A stretch of DNA of 24,813 nucleotides from JBMNSK01 sp050945155 (GTDB lineage: Bacteria > Actinomycetota > Coriobacteriia > Coriobacteriales > Eggerthellaceae), in NCBI GenBank assembly GCA_050945155.1, contig JBMNSK010000020.1, positions 1 to 24,813 of the forward strand, in the 5' to 3' direction. The stretch's first letter is position 1. Every line of letters begins with the position of its first letter. Of the stretch, positions 7,978-15,932 are shown in pieces. The notes beneath the pieces were generated by a model that was given only the letters and a program-made list of their open reading frames with translations, had not been told where the DNA came from and ran no database searches. The position numbers and the translations under genes were made by a program.

Positions 7978-9039
7978 ATGTCAGTCGTAGACGATATTGC
8001 GGCCGTGCGCGAAGAAGCCTTGAAGCGAATTCAAGAAGCTCAGGACTCTGAAGCGCTCGACCAGGTACGCGTTGCCGTTGTGGGCAAGCAGGGGAGTTTA
8101 ACCAAACATCTCCGCCAAATGGGTCAAATTGCAAAAGACCAGCGAGCAAAAGTTGGCAAGAGCGTCAACGAGGCGCGGTCCGATATTGAAGCAGCACTGG
8201 AAGAGCGAAAAAAGGCACTGCTTGAAGCTGAGCTTGCTGCTGCTATCGATGCTGAAGCTGTAGATATTACGCTTCCGGGACGTGCCCAACAGATTGGTTC
8301 ACGCCACCTTATTAGCCGTATCTCTGATGAAATTTGTGACATTTTTCTTGGTTTGGGCTATACCGTGGCCACTGGCCCGGAGGTGGAGACAGACTACTAT
8401 AACTTCGAAGCCTTGAATGCTCCGGCTGACCACCCAAGTCGAAGCATGCAGGATACCTTCTATGTCCGTGACCTCTCAGGCGATGCCTCAGATGTCAAGG
8501 GTGAGTCTGACGTCCTGCTTCGTACACAGACCTCGGGCGTGCAGGTACATGTCATGGAAAGCCAGAAGCCACCGATTTATATCGTGGCTCCCGGTAAGGT
8601 ATTCCGTCGCGACGTAGCCGATCCTTCGCACCTGCCACAATTTACCCAGGTAGAAGGACTGGTTGTCGACAAGGACATTACCTTCGGCGACCTGAAGGGC
8701 ACGCTTGAACATTTCTGCCGTGAAATGTTTGGCCCTGAGAGAAAAACGCGGTTCCGTGCGCACTATTTCCCCTTCACGGAACCATCTGCTGAAGTTGATG
8801 TGAGCTGTGGCATTTGCCATGGTGAGGGCTGCCGTTTCTGCAAGGGAACCGGCTGGCTTGAGATTCTCGGTTGCGGCATGGTTGACCCGAATGTTTTGCG
8901 TTATTCCGGCATTGACCCAGAAATATATTCTGGTTTTGCCTTTGGCGTTGGCGTTGAACGCGTTGCATGCCTTAAATACGATGTCCCCGACCTGCGCATG
9001 TTACTTGCTGGTGATATGCGTTTCTTGCGTCAGTTCTAG
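7978..9039 (+). CDS. pheS: Phenylalanine-tRNA ligase alpha subunit
   Basis: Catalytic subunit of the alpha2-beta2 enzyme that charges tRNA-Phe. At 353 residues it has the family's usual length. The N-terminal coiled coil (about 1-85) binds tRNA. Class II motifs follow: GPEVETDYYNFEAL at about 133-146, DPSHLPQFTQVEG (about 215-227), a Cys-rich strand (CGICHGEGCRFCKGTGW) as in many bacterial PheS, and motif 3, GFAFGVGVERVACLKY, at 319-334. The ATG at 7978 is preferred because it follows GAGAAAGGA and begins the conserved coiled coil. An upstream in-frame ATG at 7885 lies inside the T-box and cannot be the start. pheT follows after 11 bases. Expression is controlled by the T-box leader. Confidence 0.97.
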   Translation: MSVVDDIAAVREEALKRIQEAQDSEALDQVRVAVVGKQGSLTKHLRQMGQIAKDQRAKVGKSVNEARSDIEAALEERKKALLEAELAAAIDAEAVDITLPGRAQQIGSRHLISRISDEICDIFLGLGYTVATGPEVETDYYNFEALNAPADHPSRSMQDTFYVRDLSGDASDVKGESDVLLRTQTSGVQVHVMESQKPPIYIVAPGKVFRRDVADPSHLPQFTQVEGLVVDKDITFGDLKGTLEHFCREMFGPERKTRFRAHYFPFTEPSAEVDVSCGICHGEGCRFCKGTGWLEILGCGMVDPNVLRYSGIDPEIYSGFAFGVGVERVACLKYDVPDLRMLLAGDMRFLRQF

Positions 9040-9050
9040 GAGGTGCAAAA

Positions 9051-11510
9051 ATGTTAGTTTCTTTGAAATGGCTTTCTGAGTACGTCGAAGTACCGGATGA
9101 TACTCAGGCTTTTTGCGACCGCCTGGACTTGACGGGCACCGGTGTTGAAGGTGTAAACGAAACAGGCGCCGCTTTTACCAAGGTTGTGACCGGACAGATT
9201 GTGGCGAAGGATCACCATCCGGATTCGGATCACCTGTGGGTTTGCCAGGTAGATGTGGGTCAAAACCACTTAGACGATAAAGGCAATCCTGCACCGCTCC
9301 AGATTGTCTGCGGTGCGCAGAACTTTAATGCAGGTGACCATGTTGCCGTTGCCCTTGTAGGAGCTGAGCTTCCAGGTGGGGTCAAGATTAAGAAGAGCAA
9401 GCTTCGTGGCGTTGTAAGTCATGGTATGAACTGCTCGGCACGCGAACTTAACCTGGGGTCTGAGTATGACGGCATCATGATTCTTCCCGAAGATGCACCT
9501 ATTGGCGTGCCGTTCGAGAAGTATCTCGGTCTTTCTGACACCATTTTGGACCTTGAAATTACGCCGAACCGCCCTGACAGCCTTTCTATGATGGGCATGG
9601 CCCGTGAAGTGGGCGCGATGTATCGCAAAGACGTAAGCTATCCGTCGTTTGATTTGCAGGAAGATGCGGATATGCCTTTAGCTTCAGATCTGGCAAGTGT
9701 TGAGATTACCGATGCTGACCGTTGTCCGCGCTATACAGCACGTGTCATTAAGGATGTAAAAATTGGCCCGAGCCCTCAGTGGCTGGCTGACCGAATAACG
9801 GCAGCGGGGGCACGTCCTATTAACAACGTTGTCGATATCACGAACTATATCTTGTTCTTACTGGGTCAGCCGCTTCATGCCTTCGACTTTGACAAAATTA
9901 AGAGTGCTGACGGCAAGGCTCATATCATCGTTCGTCCTGCTGAAGATGGCGAAAAGTTCACAACGCTTGATGGTGAAGATCGAGTATTAAAACCCGATAT
10001 GACGGTTATCGCCACTCCGGAACGTCCGGTTGCACTTGCCGGTGTTATGGGCGGCCTTGACTCAGAGGTAAGCGAAGAAACCACGACGGTTCTGCTTGAA
10101 GCGGCAACATTTAGTCGTGCACACACCTCACGGACAAGCCGCAATCTCAGCTTAATTTCCGAGTCGTCTATGCGGTATGAACGCGGTGTTGATGACAATC
10201 CTGTTGCGGATAATTCCGCCGCCGCCGCAGCGCTTATTGCGCAGGTTTGTGGGGGCAAAGTTTGCCCAGGCATTGTTGATGTATGGGAAGAGCGCACCGA
10301 ACCCTGCGAGCTTAGTCTGCGTATTCCTCGCCTGCAGCAGATGATGGGTGCCGAAATTCCGGAGGACTTCATTAAAGACTGTCTTACCCGTTTGGGTTGT
10401 AAGGTAGAAGAAACAGATGACCCTCAGGCTCTTGATGTTTTAGCACCTACTTTTAGACCTGACCTGGAGCGCGAGATTGACTTATACGAAGAAGTACTCC
10501 GTTTGTGGGGCATGGATAGAATCGAGTCAACCTTACCGAGAAGCGCAGGACGTGTTGGTTCCCATACGCGCAAGCAGAAGATACTTGCAACCATCAATGA
10601 AAGCATGCGAGCAAGTGGGCTCAATGAAACACAAACCTATTCGTTTGCTGAACCAAACGAGCTTGATAAATTGCGCATGAGCAGACGTGGCTTAGGAGAA
10701 GCTGTTGAGTTGCTCAACCCTATGAATGCCGAACAAAGCGTTATGCGTCAAAGCATAATCCCTGGCCTGTTGCGGAGCGTGGTCTATAACCAAAGCCACG
10801 GGGTGCACAATATCCAGCTCTATGAGACCGGTGTCGTTTTCTTTGCGCATGAAGGATCGAAAAAGCCTAAGGAGAAAGAGAAGCTGGCAGGTATCATGGT
10901 CGGCTCAATGGCAGGCGCTGGTTGGAACACGAACCCCGTTCCATTTGACTTTTTTGACGGTAAGGGCGTAATCGAAAATCTCACTCGCGAGCTCTCCATT
11001 CCAAAGTTGCATTTTAAGCCGGTAACTGAGGAAGACTTCGGACACTTGCAGCCCGGCAGAGGAGCCGAGATTTACAGTGCTGGATCAGTGCTTGGCTGGG
11101 TAGGGGAGCTGCACCCCTTGGCAGTTGCTGCTTACGAAGCTGAAGGTCCAGTTGTTGCCTTTGAATTAGATATCGAAGCGCTTGAAAACTGTGCATGTCC
11201 TGCTCGCGATTTTGTCGATATTCCGACTTTTCCGGCGGTAGAAATGGATATTGCCTTGGTGGTTGACGAAGACTTGACCAATGAACGCCTTGAACACTGC
11301 ATTCGTTCAGCAGGCGGCAAGCTCTTAGAAGATGTACATCTCTTTGATGTTTACCGTGACCTGGTTCGCGTTGGTAAGGGGAAGAAATCGATGGCGTATA
11401 GCCTGACGTACCGTGCACCTGACCGGACGCTGACGAGTGAAGAAGTGGAAAAGACCCATACGCGTTTATTGAAAAAAGTTTCAGCGGCAACTGGCGCAGA
11501 GATTCGTTAG
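9051..11510 (+). CDS. pheT: Phenylalanine-tRNA ligase beta subunit
   Basis: The 819-residue beta subunit handles editing and tRNA binding for the Phe-tRNA ligase. The order is standard: N-terminal segment MLVSLKWLSEYV, EMAP/Trbp-type tRNA-binding domain (about 40-150, with HPDSDHLWVC), B3/B4 editing domain (about 210-400), B5 domain (about 415-490), catalytic-like core (about 495-705), and a C-terminal ferredoxin-fold anticodon-binding domain (about 725-819, starting FPAVEMDIALVVDE). The ribosome site AGGAGG lies just upstream of the ATG at 9051, and the pheS stop is 11 bases before it, so the two are cotranscribed under the T-box. The length and all domains look intact. Confidence 0.97.
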   Translation: MLVSLKWLSEYVEVPDDTQAFCDRLDLTGTGVEGVNETGAAFTKVVTGQIVAKDHHPDSDHLWVCQVDVGQNHLDDKGNPAPLQIVCGAQNFNAGDHVAVALVGAELPGGVKIKKSKLRGVVSHGMNCSARELNLGSEYDGIMILPEDAPIGVPFEKYLGLSDTILDLEITPNRPDSLSMMGMAREVGAMYRKDVSYPSFDLQEDADMPLASDLASVEITDADRCPRYTARVIKDVKIGPSPQWLADRITAAGARPINNVVDITNYILFLLGQPLHAFDFDKIKSADGKAHIIVRPAEDGEKFTTLDGEDRVLKPDMTVIATPERPVALAGVMGGLDSEVSEETTTVLLEAATFSRAHTSRTSRNLSLISESSMRYERGVDDNPVADNSAAAAALIAQVCGGKVCPGIVDVWEERTEPCELSLRIPRLQQMMGAEIPEDFIKDCLTRLGCKVEETDDPQALDVLAPTFRPDLEREIDLYEEVLRLWGMDRIESTLPRSAGRVGSHTRKQKILATINESMRASGLNETQTYSFAEPNELDKLRMSRRGLGEAVELLNPMNAEQSVMRQSIIPGLLRSVVYNQSHGVHNIQLYETGVVFFAHEGSKKPKEKEKLAGIMVGSMAGAGWNTNPVPFDFFDGKGVIENLTRELSIPKLHFKPVTEEDFGHLQPGRGAEIYSAGSVLGWVGELHPLAVAAYEAEGPVVAFELDIEALENCACPARDFVDIPTFPAVEMDIALVVDEDLTNERLEHCIRSAGGKLLEDVHLFDVYRDLVRVGKGKKSMAYSLTYRAPDRTLTSEEVEKTHTRLLKKVSAATGAEIR

Positions 11511-11562
11511 TGATAAAACTAAGAGCTGAAAAATGAAGCCGCGTATTTTGTGAGGTAAGAAG

Positions 11563-12447
11563 ATGTATGACGGACTGCCACAGTTAGGTCGCAATGATTT
11601 GTGCTGGTGTGGAAGTGGAAAAAAGTATAAGAAATGCCATTTGGAAATGGATGAGAGGCTTCAGGCACTTGCCGAAGAAGGTAATGAGGTGCCAAGTCGC
11701 AAACTTTTAAAAACTTCCAAAGACATTGAAGGTATTAAGTACAGTGCCGAGGTCAACGTTGGGGTTCTTGATTATGTCGGTGAGCACATCAAAGCCGGCA
11801 TTACGACAGAGGAGATAGACAAGTGGGTCTATGACTATACCATTGCCCATGACGCCATTCCCGCACCGCTTGACTATGAGGGTTATCCAAAAAGTGTTTG
11901 TACTTCAATCAATGAAGTCGTCTGCCATGGCATTCCTTCCAAAGATGAGGTTTTAAAAGAAGGCGACATCATTAACGTGGACTGCTCCACTATCCGTAAT
12001 GGCTATTTTTCGGATTCGTCGCGCATGTACATGATTGGTGAGGTGGACCCTGAGGTAAAGCGCCTGGTGGAAGTTACCCACGAATCGGTGCAAGCAGGCC
12101 TTGCTGCGGTAAAGCCATGGGGACATCTCGGCGATGTTTCTGCAGCGGTAAACAAAGTTGCCACTGACGCAGGCTTTACTGTCGTGCGTGAGTTCGGCGG
12201 CCATGGAATTGGTTTGGAATTCCACGAAGACCCCTTCGTGAGCTTTGTCGAAAAGGCAGGTACAGGTCCCATCTTAGTGCCGGGTCTTTGCTTCACTATT
12301 GAACCGATGGTAAACCTCGGCAAGCAACGTATTGATATGTCCGACAAAAATGGTTGGACGGTGCGTACGAAAGACCGCAAACCGTCGGCACAGTGGGAAG
12401 TTCAGATTGTTATTACCGAGGATGGATACGAGCTCCTTTCTTGGTAA
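11563..12447 (+). CDS. map: Type I methionine aminopeptidase with N-terminal SEC-C zinc motif
   Basis: Removes the initiator methionine from new proteins in the cytoplasm. Residues 8-26 carry a SEC-C metal-binding motif (CWCGSGKKYKKCH, Cys14/Cys16/Cys25/His26), which probably helps docking at the ribosome. The catalytic domain, about 50-294, has all five metal ligands: Asp140 (NVDC), Asp151 (FSDSSR), His214 (GGHGIG), Glu247 (TIEPM) and Glu279 (AQWEVQ), plus His122. At 294 residues it matches SEC-C-containing Map proteins and is about 40 longer than the minimal type. The ATG at 11563 follows GAGGTAAGAAG. It lies 52 bases after pheT and may be read through from it. A strong terminator follows. 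Confidence 0.96.
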   Translation: MYDGLPQLGRNDLCWCGSGKKYKKCHLEMDERLQALAEEGNEVPSRKLLKTSKDIEGIKYSAEVNVGVLDYVGEHIKAGITTEEIDKWVYDYTIAHDAIPAPLDYEGYPKSVCTSINEVVCHGIPSKDEVLKEGDIINVDCSTIRNGYFSDSSRMYMIGEVDPEVKRLVEVTHESVQAGLAAVKPWGHLGDVSAAVNKVATDAGFTVVREFGGHGIGLEFHEDPFVSFVEKAGTGPILVPGLCFTIEPMVNLGKQRIDMSDKNGWTVRTKDRKPSAQWEVQIVITEDGYELLSW

Positions 12448-12473
12448 AAACGGAATCGTTCTCTGAGAGATGA

Positions 12474-12518
12474 AAGCGGGTGACTGCGTTATGCAGCCGC
12501 CCGCTTGTGTATATTTTT
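12474..12518 (+). terminator. Intrinsic terminator after map
   Basis: AAGCGGG (12474-12480) pairs with CCCGCTT (12500-12506). An inner CTGC/GCAG pair (12484-12487, 12493-12496) extends the stem, and TTTTT follows at 12514-12518. It closes the pheST-map unit. Confidence 0.75.
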
Positions 12519-12912
12519 AGGTCATACCAACACAATAGACGTTGATTTATTGAATATTTTTAGAATAACTAACTCTCTCGTGCAAAAATCACAGCTGATA
12601 CTCTATAAAGTGATAGAGCACAAATAGCAAATGGAATCATAGGTGCTGAAGGATTCATCTGGGGTGCATCTGTGCAGATTTTATTTGATATCTATGTGTT
12701 CAGACCTAGTTCAGTGAACATGGGGTACAGGGTACGTTAATACTGTGCTTTGGGCTTTTTGTCAGGGTTTGCTTTGCAGCTGAACCGTGATGAAAAGATT
12801 CGCATGAGGTACACCTTTGGAATCTGACAAATGAGGTACAAACATCCGCCGAGCAAGAATGCAAGGGATGTTTCGTGGGAAGAAATTTCTCACCGATAAA
12901 GGAGGATTAGAC
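12519..12912 (+). promoter_or_regulatory. Long regulatory region before the surface-protein cluster
   Basis: I see no credible gene in these 394 bases. They hold several possible operator elements. These are an inverted repeat CTCTAT/ATAGAG with a 6-base spacer (12601-12618), a second one GTTC-AGT-GAAC (12709-12719), and ATGAGGTACA twice (12804-12813 and 12831-12840) with a one-mismatch copy at 12720-12729. A weak promoter could be TGAACA (12715-12720), 17 bases, TAATAC (12738-12743). If so, the leader is about 165 bases. The motif core GGTAC also recurs between the first and second cluster genes. No riboswitch class that I know fits. Confidence 0.45.
12804..12840. repeat. Direct repeat ATGAGGTACA
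   Basis: Two exact 10-base copies start 27 bases apart (12804 and 12831), and ATGGGGTACA occurs at 12720-12729. They lie 73-109 bases before the first surface-protein gene, a typical place for activator sites. The function is inferred only from position. Confidence 0.5.
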
Positions 12913-13680
12913 ATGAGCAGTTCTGATGCGACAACTCAAGAGTCAAACAAGCGGAACAGAAAGACAATTCTGTTGCTTTTAGCCTTAGCGCTTGCTTTGG
13001 TGGTAGGTGGAACCTTGGCTTACTTGAGCACGACCACCAATACTAAGGGCAATGTATTTACCGCTGACTCTGCTTCCGCTTCGATTTCGGCAAGTCTGTT
13101 CGAGACCGCTTGGGATGGTTCAACAATTAGTAACACCGATCCCGCTTCTGACGTAGACTCGAACGATTCTTACGGTATCAACATCGCAAAGAAGATGTTG
13201 CCGGGCACGGTTGCGCCAAAGAATCCAGTGATTGGTAATACAAGCGCTGCTGGTGGCGAAAGTGAATATGTTGCCATGCGCGTAAAGTTTTACAAGAGCG
13301 ATTCATCGGGTAGCTTTACTGAGATGAGCCTTGATGAAACCAATAGCCTTCTTGAGAAGCTTGCCGTTTATGATGGTTCAACCTTACCTTCTACGGGCGG
13401 TATTACTCAGGACAGCAATTGGGTAGCTGATTCTGGCAACTCAACCAGCGCTGTGAAGTACTTCTATTACAACACCTCCATCGCTGCGAACGGTGGAACC
13501 ACTTCCGCGCTCTTTGACAATGTTGGAATCGTTTCGAGCGCAGATTCGACCTATATGACTTGGCTTACCACTAACTGCCCGAAGGGCTATAAGATTGAAG
13601 TTGACGGTGCTGCCGTTCAGGCTTCCGGCTTTAGCGATTACACGGCCGCCGAGGAAACGCTCAAAGGTCTCTTCTCATAA
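12913..13680 (+). CDS. SipW-dependent-signal surface protein, TasA/camelysin-like
   Basis: A 255-residue exported protein that is probably a fibre-forming subunit at the cell surface. The N-terminus is charged (KRNRK, 13-17), followed by a hydrophobic stretch (about 18-37) ending GGTLAYLST (32-40). That is the pattern of SipW-dependent signal sequences, with mature protein starting around residues 36-55. The rest is rich in Ser, Thr and Asp, with beta-strand spacing and a VAMRVKFYK strand typical of TasA/CalY-like domains. There is no cell-wall signal. The ATG at 12913 is chosen because AAAGGAGG (12898-12905) precedes it. An upstream in-frame ATG at 12859 has no ribosome site and would bury the signal. 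A strong hairpin lies between this gene and the next, so it may be made in excess. No SipW peptidase is encoded in the window. Confidence 0.78.
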   Translation: MSSSDATTQESNKRNRKTILLLLALALALVVGGTLAYLSTTTNTKGNVFTADSASASISASLFETAWDGSTISNTDPASDVDSNDSYGINIAKKMLPGTVAPKNPVIGNTSAAGGESEYVAMRVKFYKSDSSGSFTEMSLDETNSLLEKLAVYDGSTLPSTGGITQDSNWVADSGNSTSAVKYFYYNTSIAANGGTTSALFDNVGIVSSADSTYMTWLTTNCPKGYKIEVDGAAVQASGFSDYTAAEETLKGLFS

Positions 13681-13752
13681 AGCCAAGAACAAAACCACGT
13701 GCATAAGGTACGTGCAAGAGGATTATTAGTCGTACGCATTAAAGAACTGAGT

Positions 13753-13788
13753 AGGTACTGCCGTCATGATTGTGAGGCGGCAGTACCT
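13753..13788 (+). repeat. Perfect 11-bp inverted repeat between the first two surface-protein genes
   Basis: AGGTACTGCCG (13753-13763) pairs exactly with CGGCAGTACCT (13778-13788) around a 14-base loop. Only a short T-run (TTT at 13792-13794) follows, so it may be a partial terminator, an mRNA-stabilising hairpin that raises first-gene output, or a protein site. The stem contains the GGTAC core found upstream of the cluster. The remaining bases to 13906 hold a GGGTACCC palindrome at 13844-13851 and the ribosome site of the next gene. Confidence 0.65.
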
Positions 13789-13906
13789 CAGTTTGTATAG
13801 CGTAGGACGTAGATACCTCCGTTGGTCGTTCGGGTATAAGCTCGGGTACCCAAAAGCCACGGTGTCAATCTCTCATAGGCAAAGTAGGGAGGGAGGTGCC
13901 GCCTTG

Positions 13907-14644
13907 ATGACAAGAACAAAAAAACTTGATTCAGAACAGCCAAAGCGAAGAATCTATCTCATCATTGTATTAATTCTTGGCATTATCCTTGCTCTTTTTA
14001 GCGGCGCTACCTTAGCTTACTTTACCGACACATCTACTTCTTCAGTTGATTTAGGTCTTTCGGCTTATAAGCCGCAAATTGTTTTAACTGAGACCTGGGA
14101 CCCAAATGCGGGCAAGGACTATAAAGCCGGCCAGGTGATGAAAAAAGTTCCCACCATTAAGAACACCGGCGTAGAGAGCTATGTTCGTATACGTATTCGC
14201 ATTGTCGATAATGACACGAACGAGCGAATTACTGATACCAACCGTCTCAACCTTATTTTGCAGACGCTTCGGTATGACCCCAGCAACACGCTTGGGAGTC
14301 CGGATACGGGGAGAGCAACCACAACCAAGACCGCTGCCGATATGGCGTCGATTCCTCACTTCAATACCGATTTCACCGATGCAAGTGCGTCGAACCCGGC
14401 AGGCCTTTATACCTATGAATATGTGGCTAATAACGGCTTGGTGCCGACTGGAACTTCCCTAACACTCTTCACAACCGTAGCTATTCCTGCCGACTACACT
14501 AGTGATGATCTTGCATTGATGGGGAACTACCGTATTGATATCTGGGGCGAAGCAGTTTCAAGCGCTGGAATCACTTCTATTTCTACAGCAATGAGTGCTC
14601 TTGATACTACCTATCCGGTATCGAGTGTCGCTGACCCGAGTTAG
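13907..14644 (+). CDS. Second SipW-dependent-signal surface protein
   Basis: A 245-residue exported protein of the TasA/camelysin kind. The N-terminus is basic (PKRR, 12-15), then hydrophobic (about 16-32), ending GATLAYFTDT at 33-42, which is the textbook SipW-type signal. After it comes a beta-rich domain with SYVRIRIRIVDND, matching the strand seen in other TasA-like proteins. No wall-anchoring tail is present. The ATG at 13907 follows GGGAGG (13891-13896) with about 10 bases spacing. A TTG at 13904 is possible but less likely. An in-frame ATG at 13766 lies inside the loop of the upstream hairpin and is rejected. The gene ends 14 bases before the third member. It is probably a minor subunit or cap of the fibre, by inference. 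Confidence 0.78.
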   Translation: MTRTKKLDSEQPKRRIYLIIVLILGIILALFSGATLAYFTDTSTSSVDLGLSAYKPQIVLTETWDPNAGKDYKAGQVMKKVPTIKNTGVESYVRIRIRIVDNDTNERITDTNRLNLILQTLRYDPSNTLGSPDTGRATTTKTAADMASIPHFNTDFTDASASNPAGLYTYEYVANNGLVPTGTSLTLFTTVAIPADYTSDDLALMGNYRIDIWGEAVSSAGITSISTAMSALDTTYPVSSVADPS

Positions 14645-14658
14645 AATGGCGGGGCACT

Positions 14659-15888
14659 ATGGTAAGGACAAAAGATAAAACCAGAGGTTTAAAGCTTGCA
14701 GTAATTATCTGCGCGTGTATTTTTGTCCTCTCTTGTGCTGCGACCGCTTGGGCTGCTCTTCAAACCACTTTGGAGCTGAACCAAAATATTGCAAGCGGCA
14801 CCGTTGATGTAGAGGCTCAGACGGCGTCTGGGTCCGGACCGACATCAGGCGATTATCTCATTGTGGATAAGACGAATTTCTATGCGGCAAATCAAGGTAG
14901 CTTGCCGTTTTATCTGCGAGCAAAAGTGAGTGCCGCACTGTATGACACAAACGGTGAGAAAGTTACCGATGCTGATACCAGTTTCATTCATCCCAATATT
15001 GTTGCTGCAAGTAATGGCTCGGGTGCATGGGTTAATGGGTCGGATGGCTACTATTATTGGAACAACATGGTTTCACCTTCAGAAACAACGGCAAACCTGG
15101 TTGAAGGCGCCGGCGTCGATGCTGATATCCCTGCCTCTTATGGCGACTACACCGTACGAGTCACGGTCGATTATGAGGCTATCCAGGCAACTCATAGTGC
15201 AGCTGAAAGTATCTGGGATAAGGCAAATATCTACGAAGCTGCTGATGAAATTACCTCCACTGAGGATTTGGGAAATCAGGTATATGCCGTTATTCAGGAT
15301 GACGGTATTTCATTATCATCTGGTTCGACAACTATTGACGAAGCTTATTTAGTTCCTGGTGGAACTGTCTCCTACACACTTTCAGTAGAAAACGAGACGG
15401 ACAAGACCCGGCAGGTATATCTCAGCGCTTCTATTCCCGATAACGTTTCTTCTGAGCAGCGTGATTTGCTTGCTACCTATCTGACAATCGAGGTAAAAGA
15501 CGGTTCGGGTAACATTGTCTGGAATGGTTCGTTTAAGGATCTCTCCCAAGGTTTTAAGACTGTCGGTAGTCTTGCATCAGGCGAGGTTGGAACTCTATAC
15601 ATCACGGCAAGTCTTCGGGGTGATGCCCCTAACAGTCTCCAGAACATGAGGTCAAGTATGGAGTGGATTATTTCTGCCTCAGGATATGACAACGACAACG
15701 CAAACGGTTCTGGTGGTAGTTCAAGCTCGGGTGGGTTTGTCTCTCAAACCTCTTCTTCGCCCGATACCGGACAACTTGCACAAACTGGCGATTATATGAA
15801 TTGCCTTGTGCCGGGAATCATTGCCCTTCTATCGGGCTTGGTACTCATTTTCCTGGTAAGAAAGCAGAAGCGTACGGCAGAAAACTAG
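14659..15888 (+). CDS. Wall-anchored surface protein with LAQTG sorting signal
   Basis: A 409-residue exported protein. It has a signal peptide (basic KDKTRGLK, hydrophobic about 12-30, likely cut after AWA at residue 32). A long beta-rich ectodomain, about 33-345, follows, probably two TasA/camelysin-like units (the second starts near the VPGGTVSYTLSVEN segment). Next is a Gly/Ser linker (about 350-370), then LAQTG at 373-377, a membrane helix (about 383-400) and a KRT-type basic tail. This is an LPxTG-like signal of the LAxTG class used by class E sortases in Actinobacteria. A lipobox reading (VLSC at 23-26) is possible but weaker. The start at 14659 is 14 bases after the second gene with a GGGG-type ribosome site. 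It probably anchors a fibre made by its two neighbours. No sortase is in the window. Confidence 0.78.
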   Translation: MVRTKDKTRGLKLAVIICACIFVLSCAATAWAALQTTLELNQNIASGTVDVEAQTASGSGPTSGDYLIVDKTNFYAANQGSLPFYLRAKVSAALYDTNGEKVTDADTSFIHPNIVAASNGSGAWVNGSDGYYYWNNMVSPSETTANLVEGAGVDADIPASYGDYTVRVTVDYEAIQATHSAAESIWDKANIYEAADEITSTEDLGNQVYAVIQDDGISLSSGSTTIDEAYLVPGGTVSYTLSVENETDKTRQVYLSASIPDNVSSEQRDLLATYLTIEVKDGSGNIVWNGSFKDLSQGFKTVGSLASGEVGTLYITASLRGDAPNSLQNMRSSMEWIISASGYDNDNANGSGGSSSSGGFVSQTSSSPDTGQLAQTGDYMNCLVPGIIALLSGLVLIFLVRKQKRTAEN

Positions 15889-15910
15889 CCCTCAAAATGG
15901 GCGGACATAC

Positions 15911-15930
15911 TTAAGAAGCACGCTTTTTAA
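15911..15930. terminator. Possible bidirectional terminator between convergent genes
   Basis: TTAAGAAG (15911-15918) can pair with CTTTTTAA (15923-15930) around CACG, with one G-T wobble. It sits in the 44-base gap between the third surface-protein gene and the oppositely directed ligase gene. The stem is AT-rich, so it is only a candidate. Confidence 0.35.
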
Positions 15931-15932
15931 TC

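Noticed and set aside
12859..12912. Upstream ATG giving 18 more residues to the first SipW-type protein
   Set aside because: No ribosome site precedes 12859, while AAAGGAGG sits properly before the ATG at 12913.
13766..13906. ATG at 13766 as the start of the second SipW-type protein
   Set aside because: It lies in the loop of a strong hairpin and would put about 47 residues before the signal; 13907 has GGGAGG upstream.
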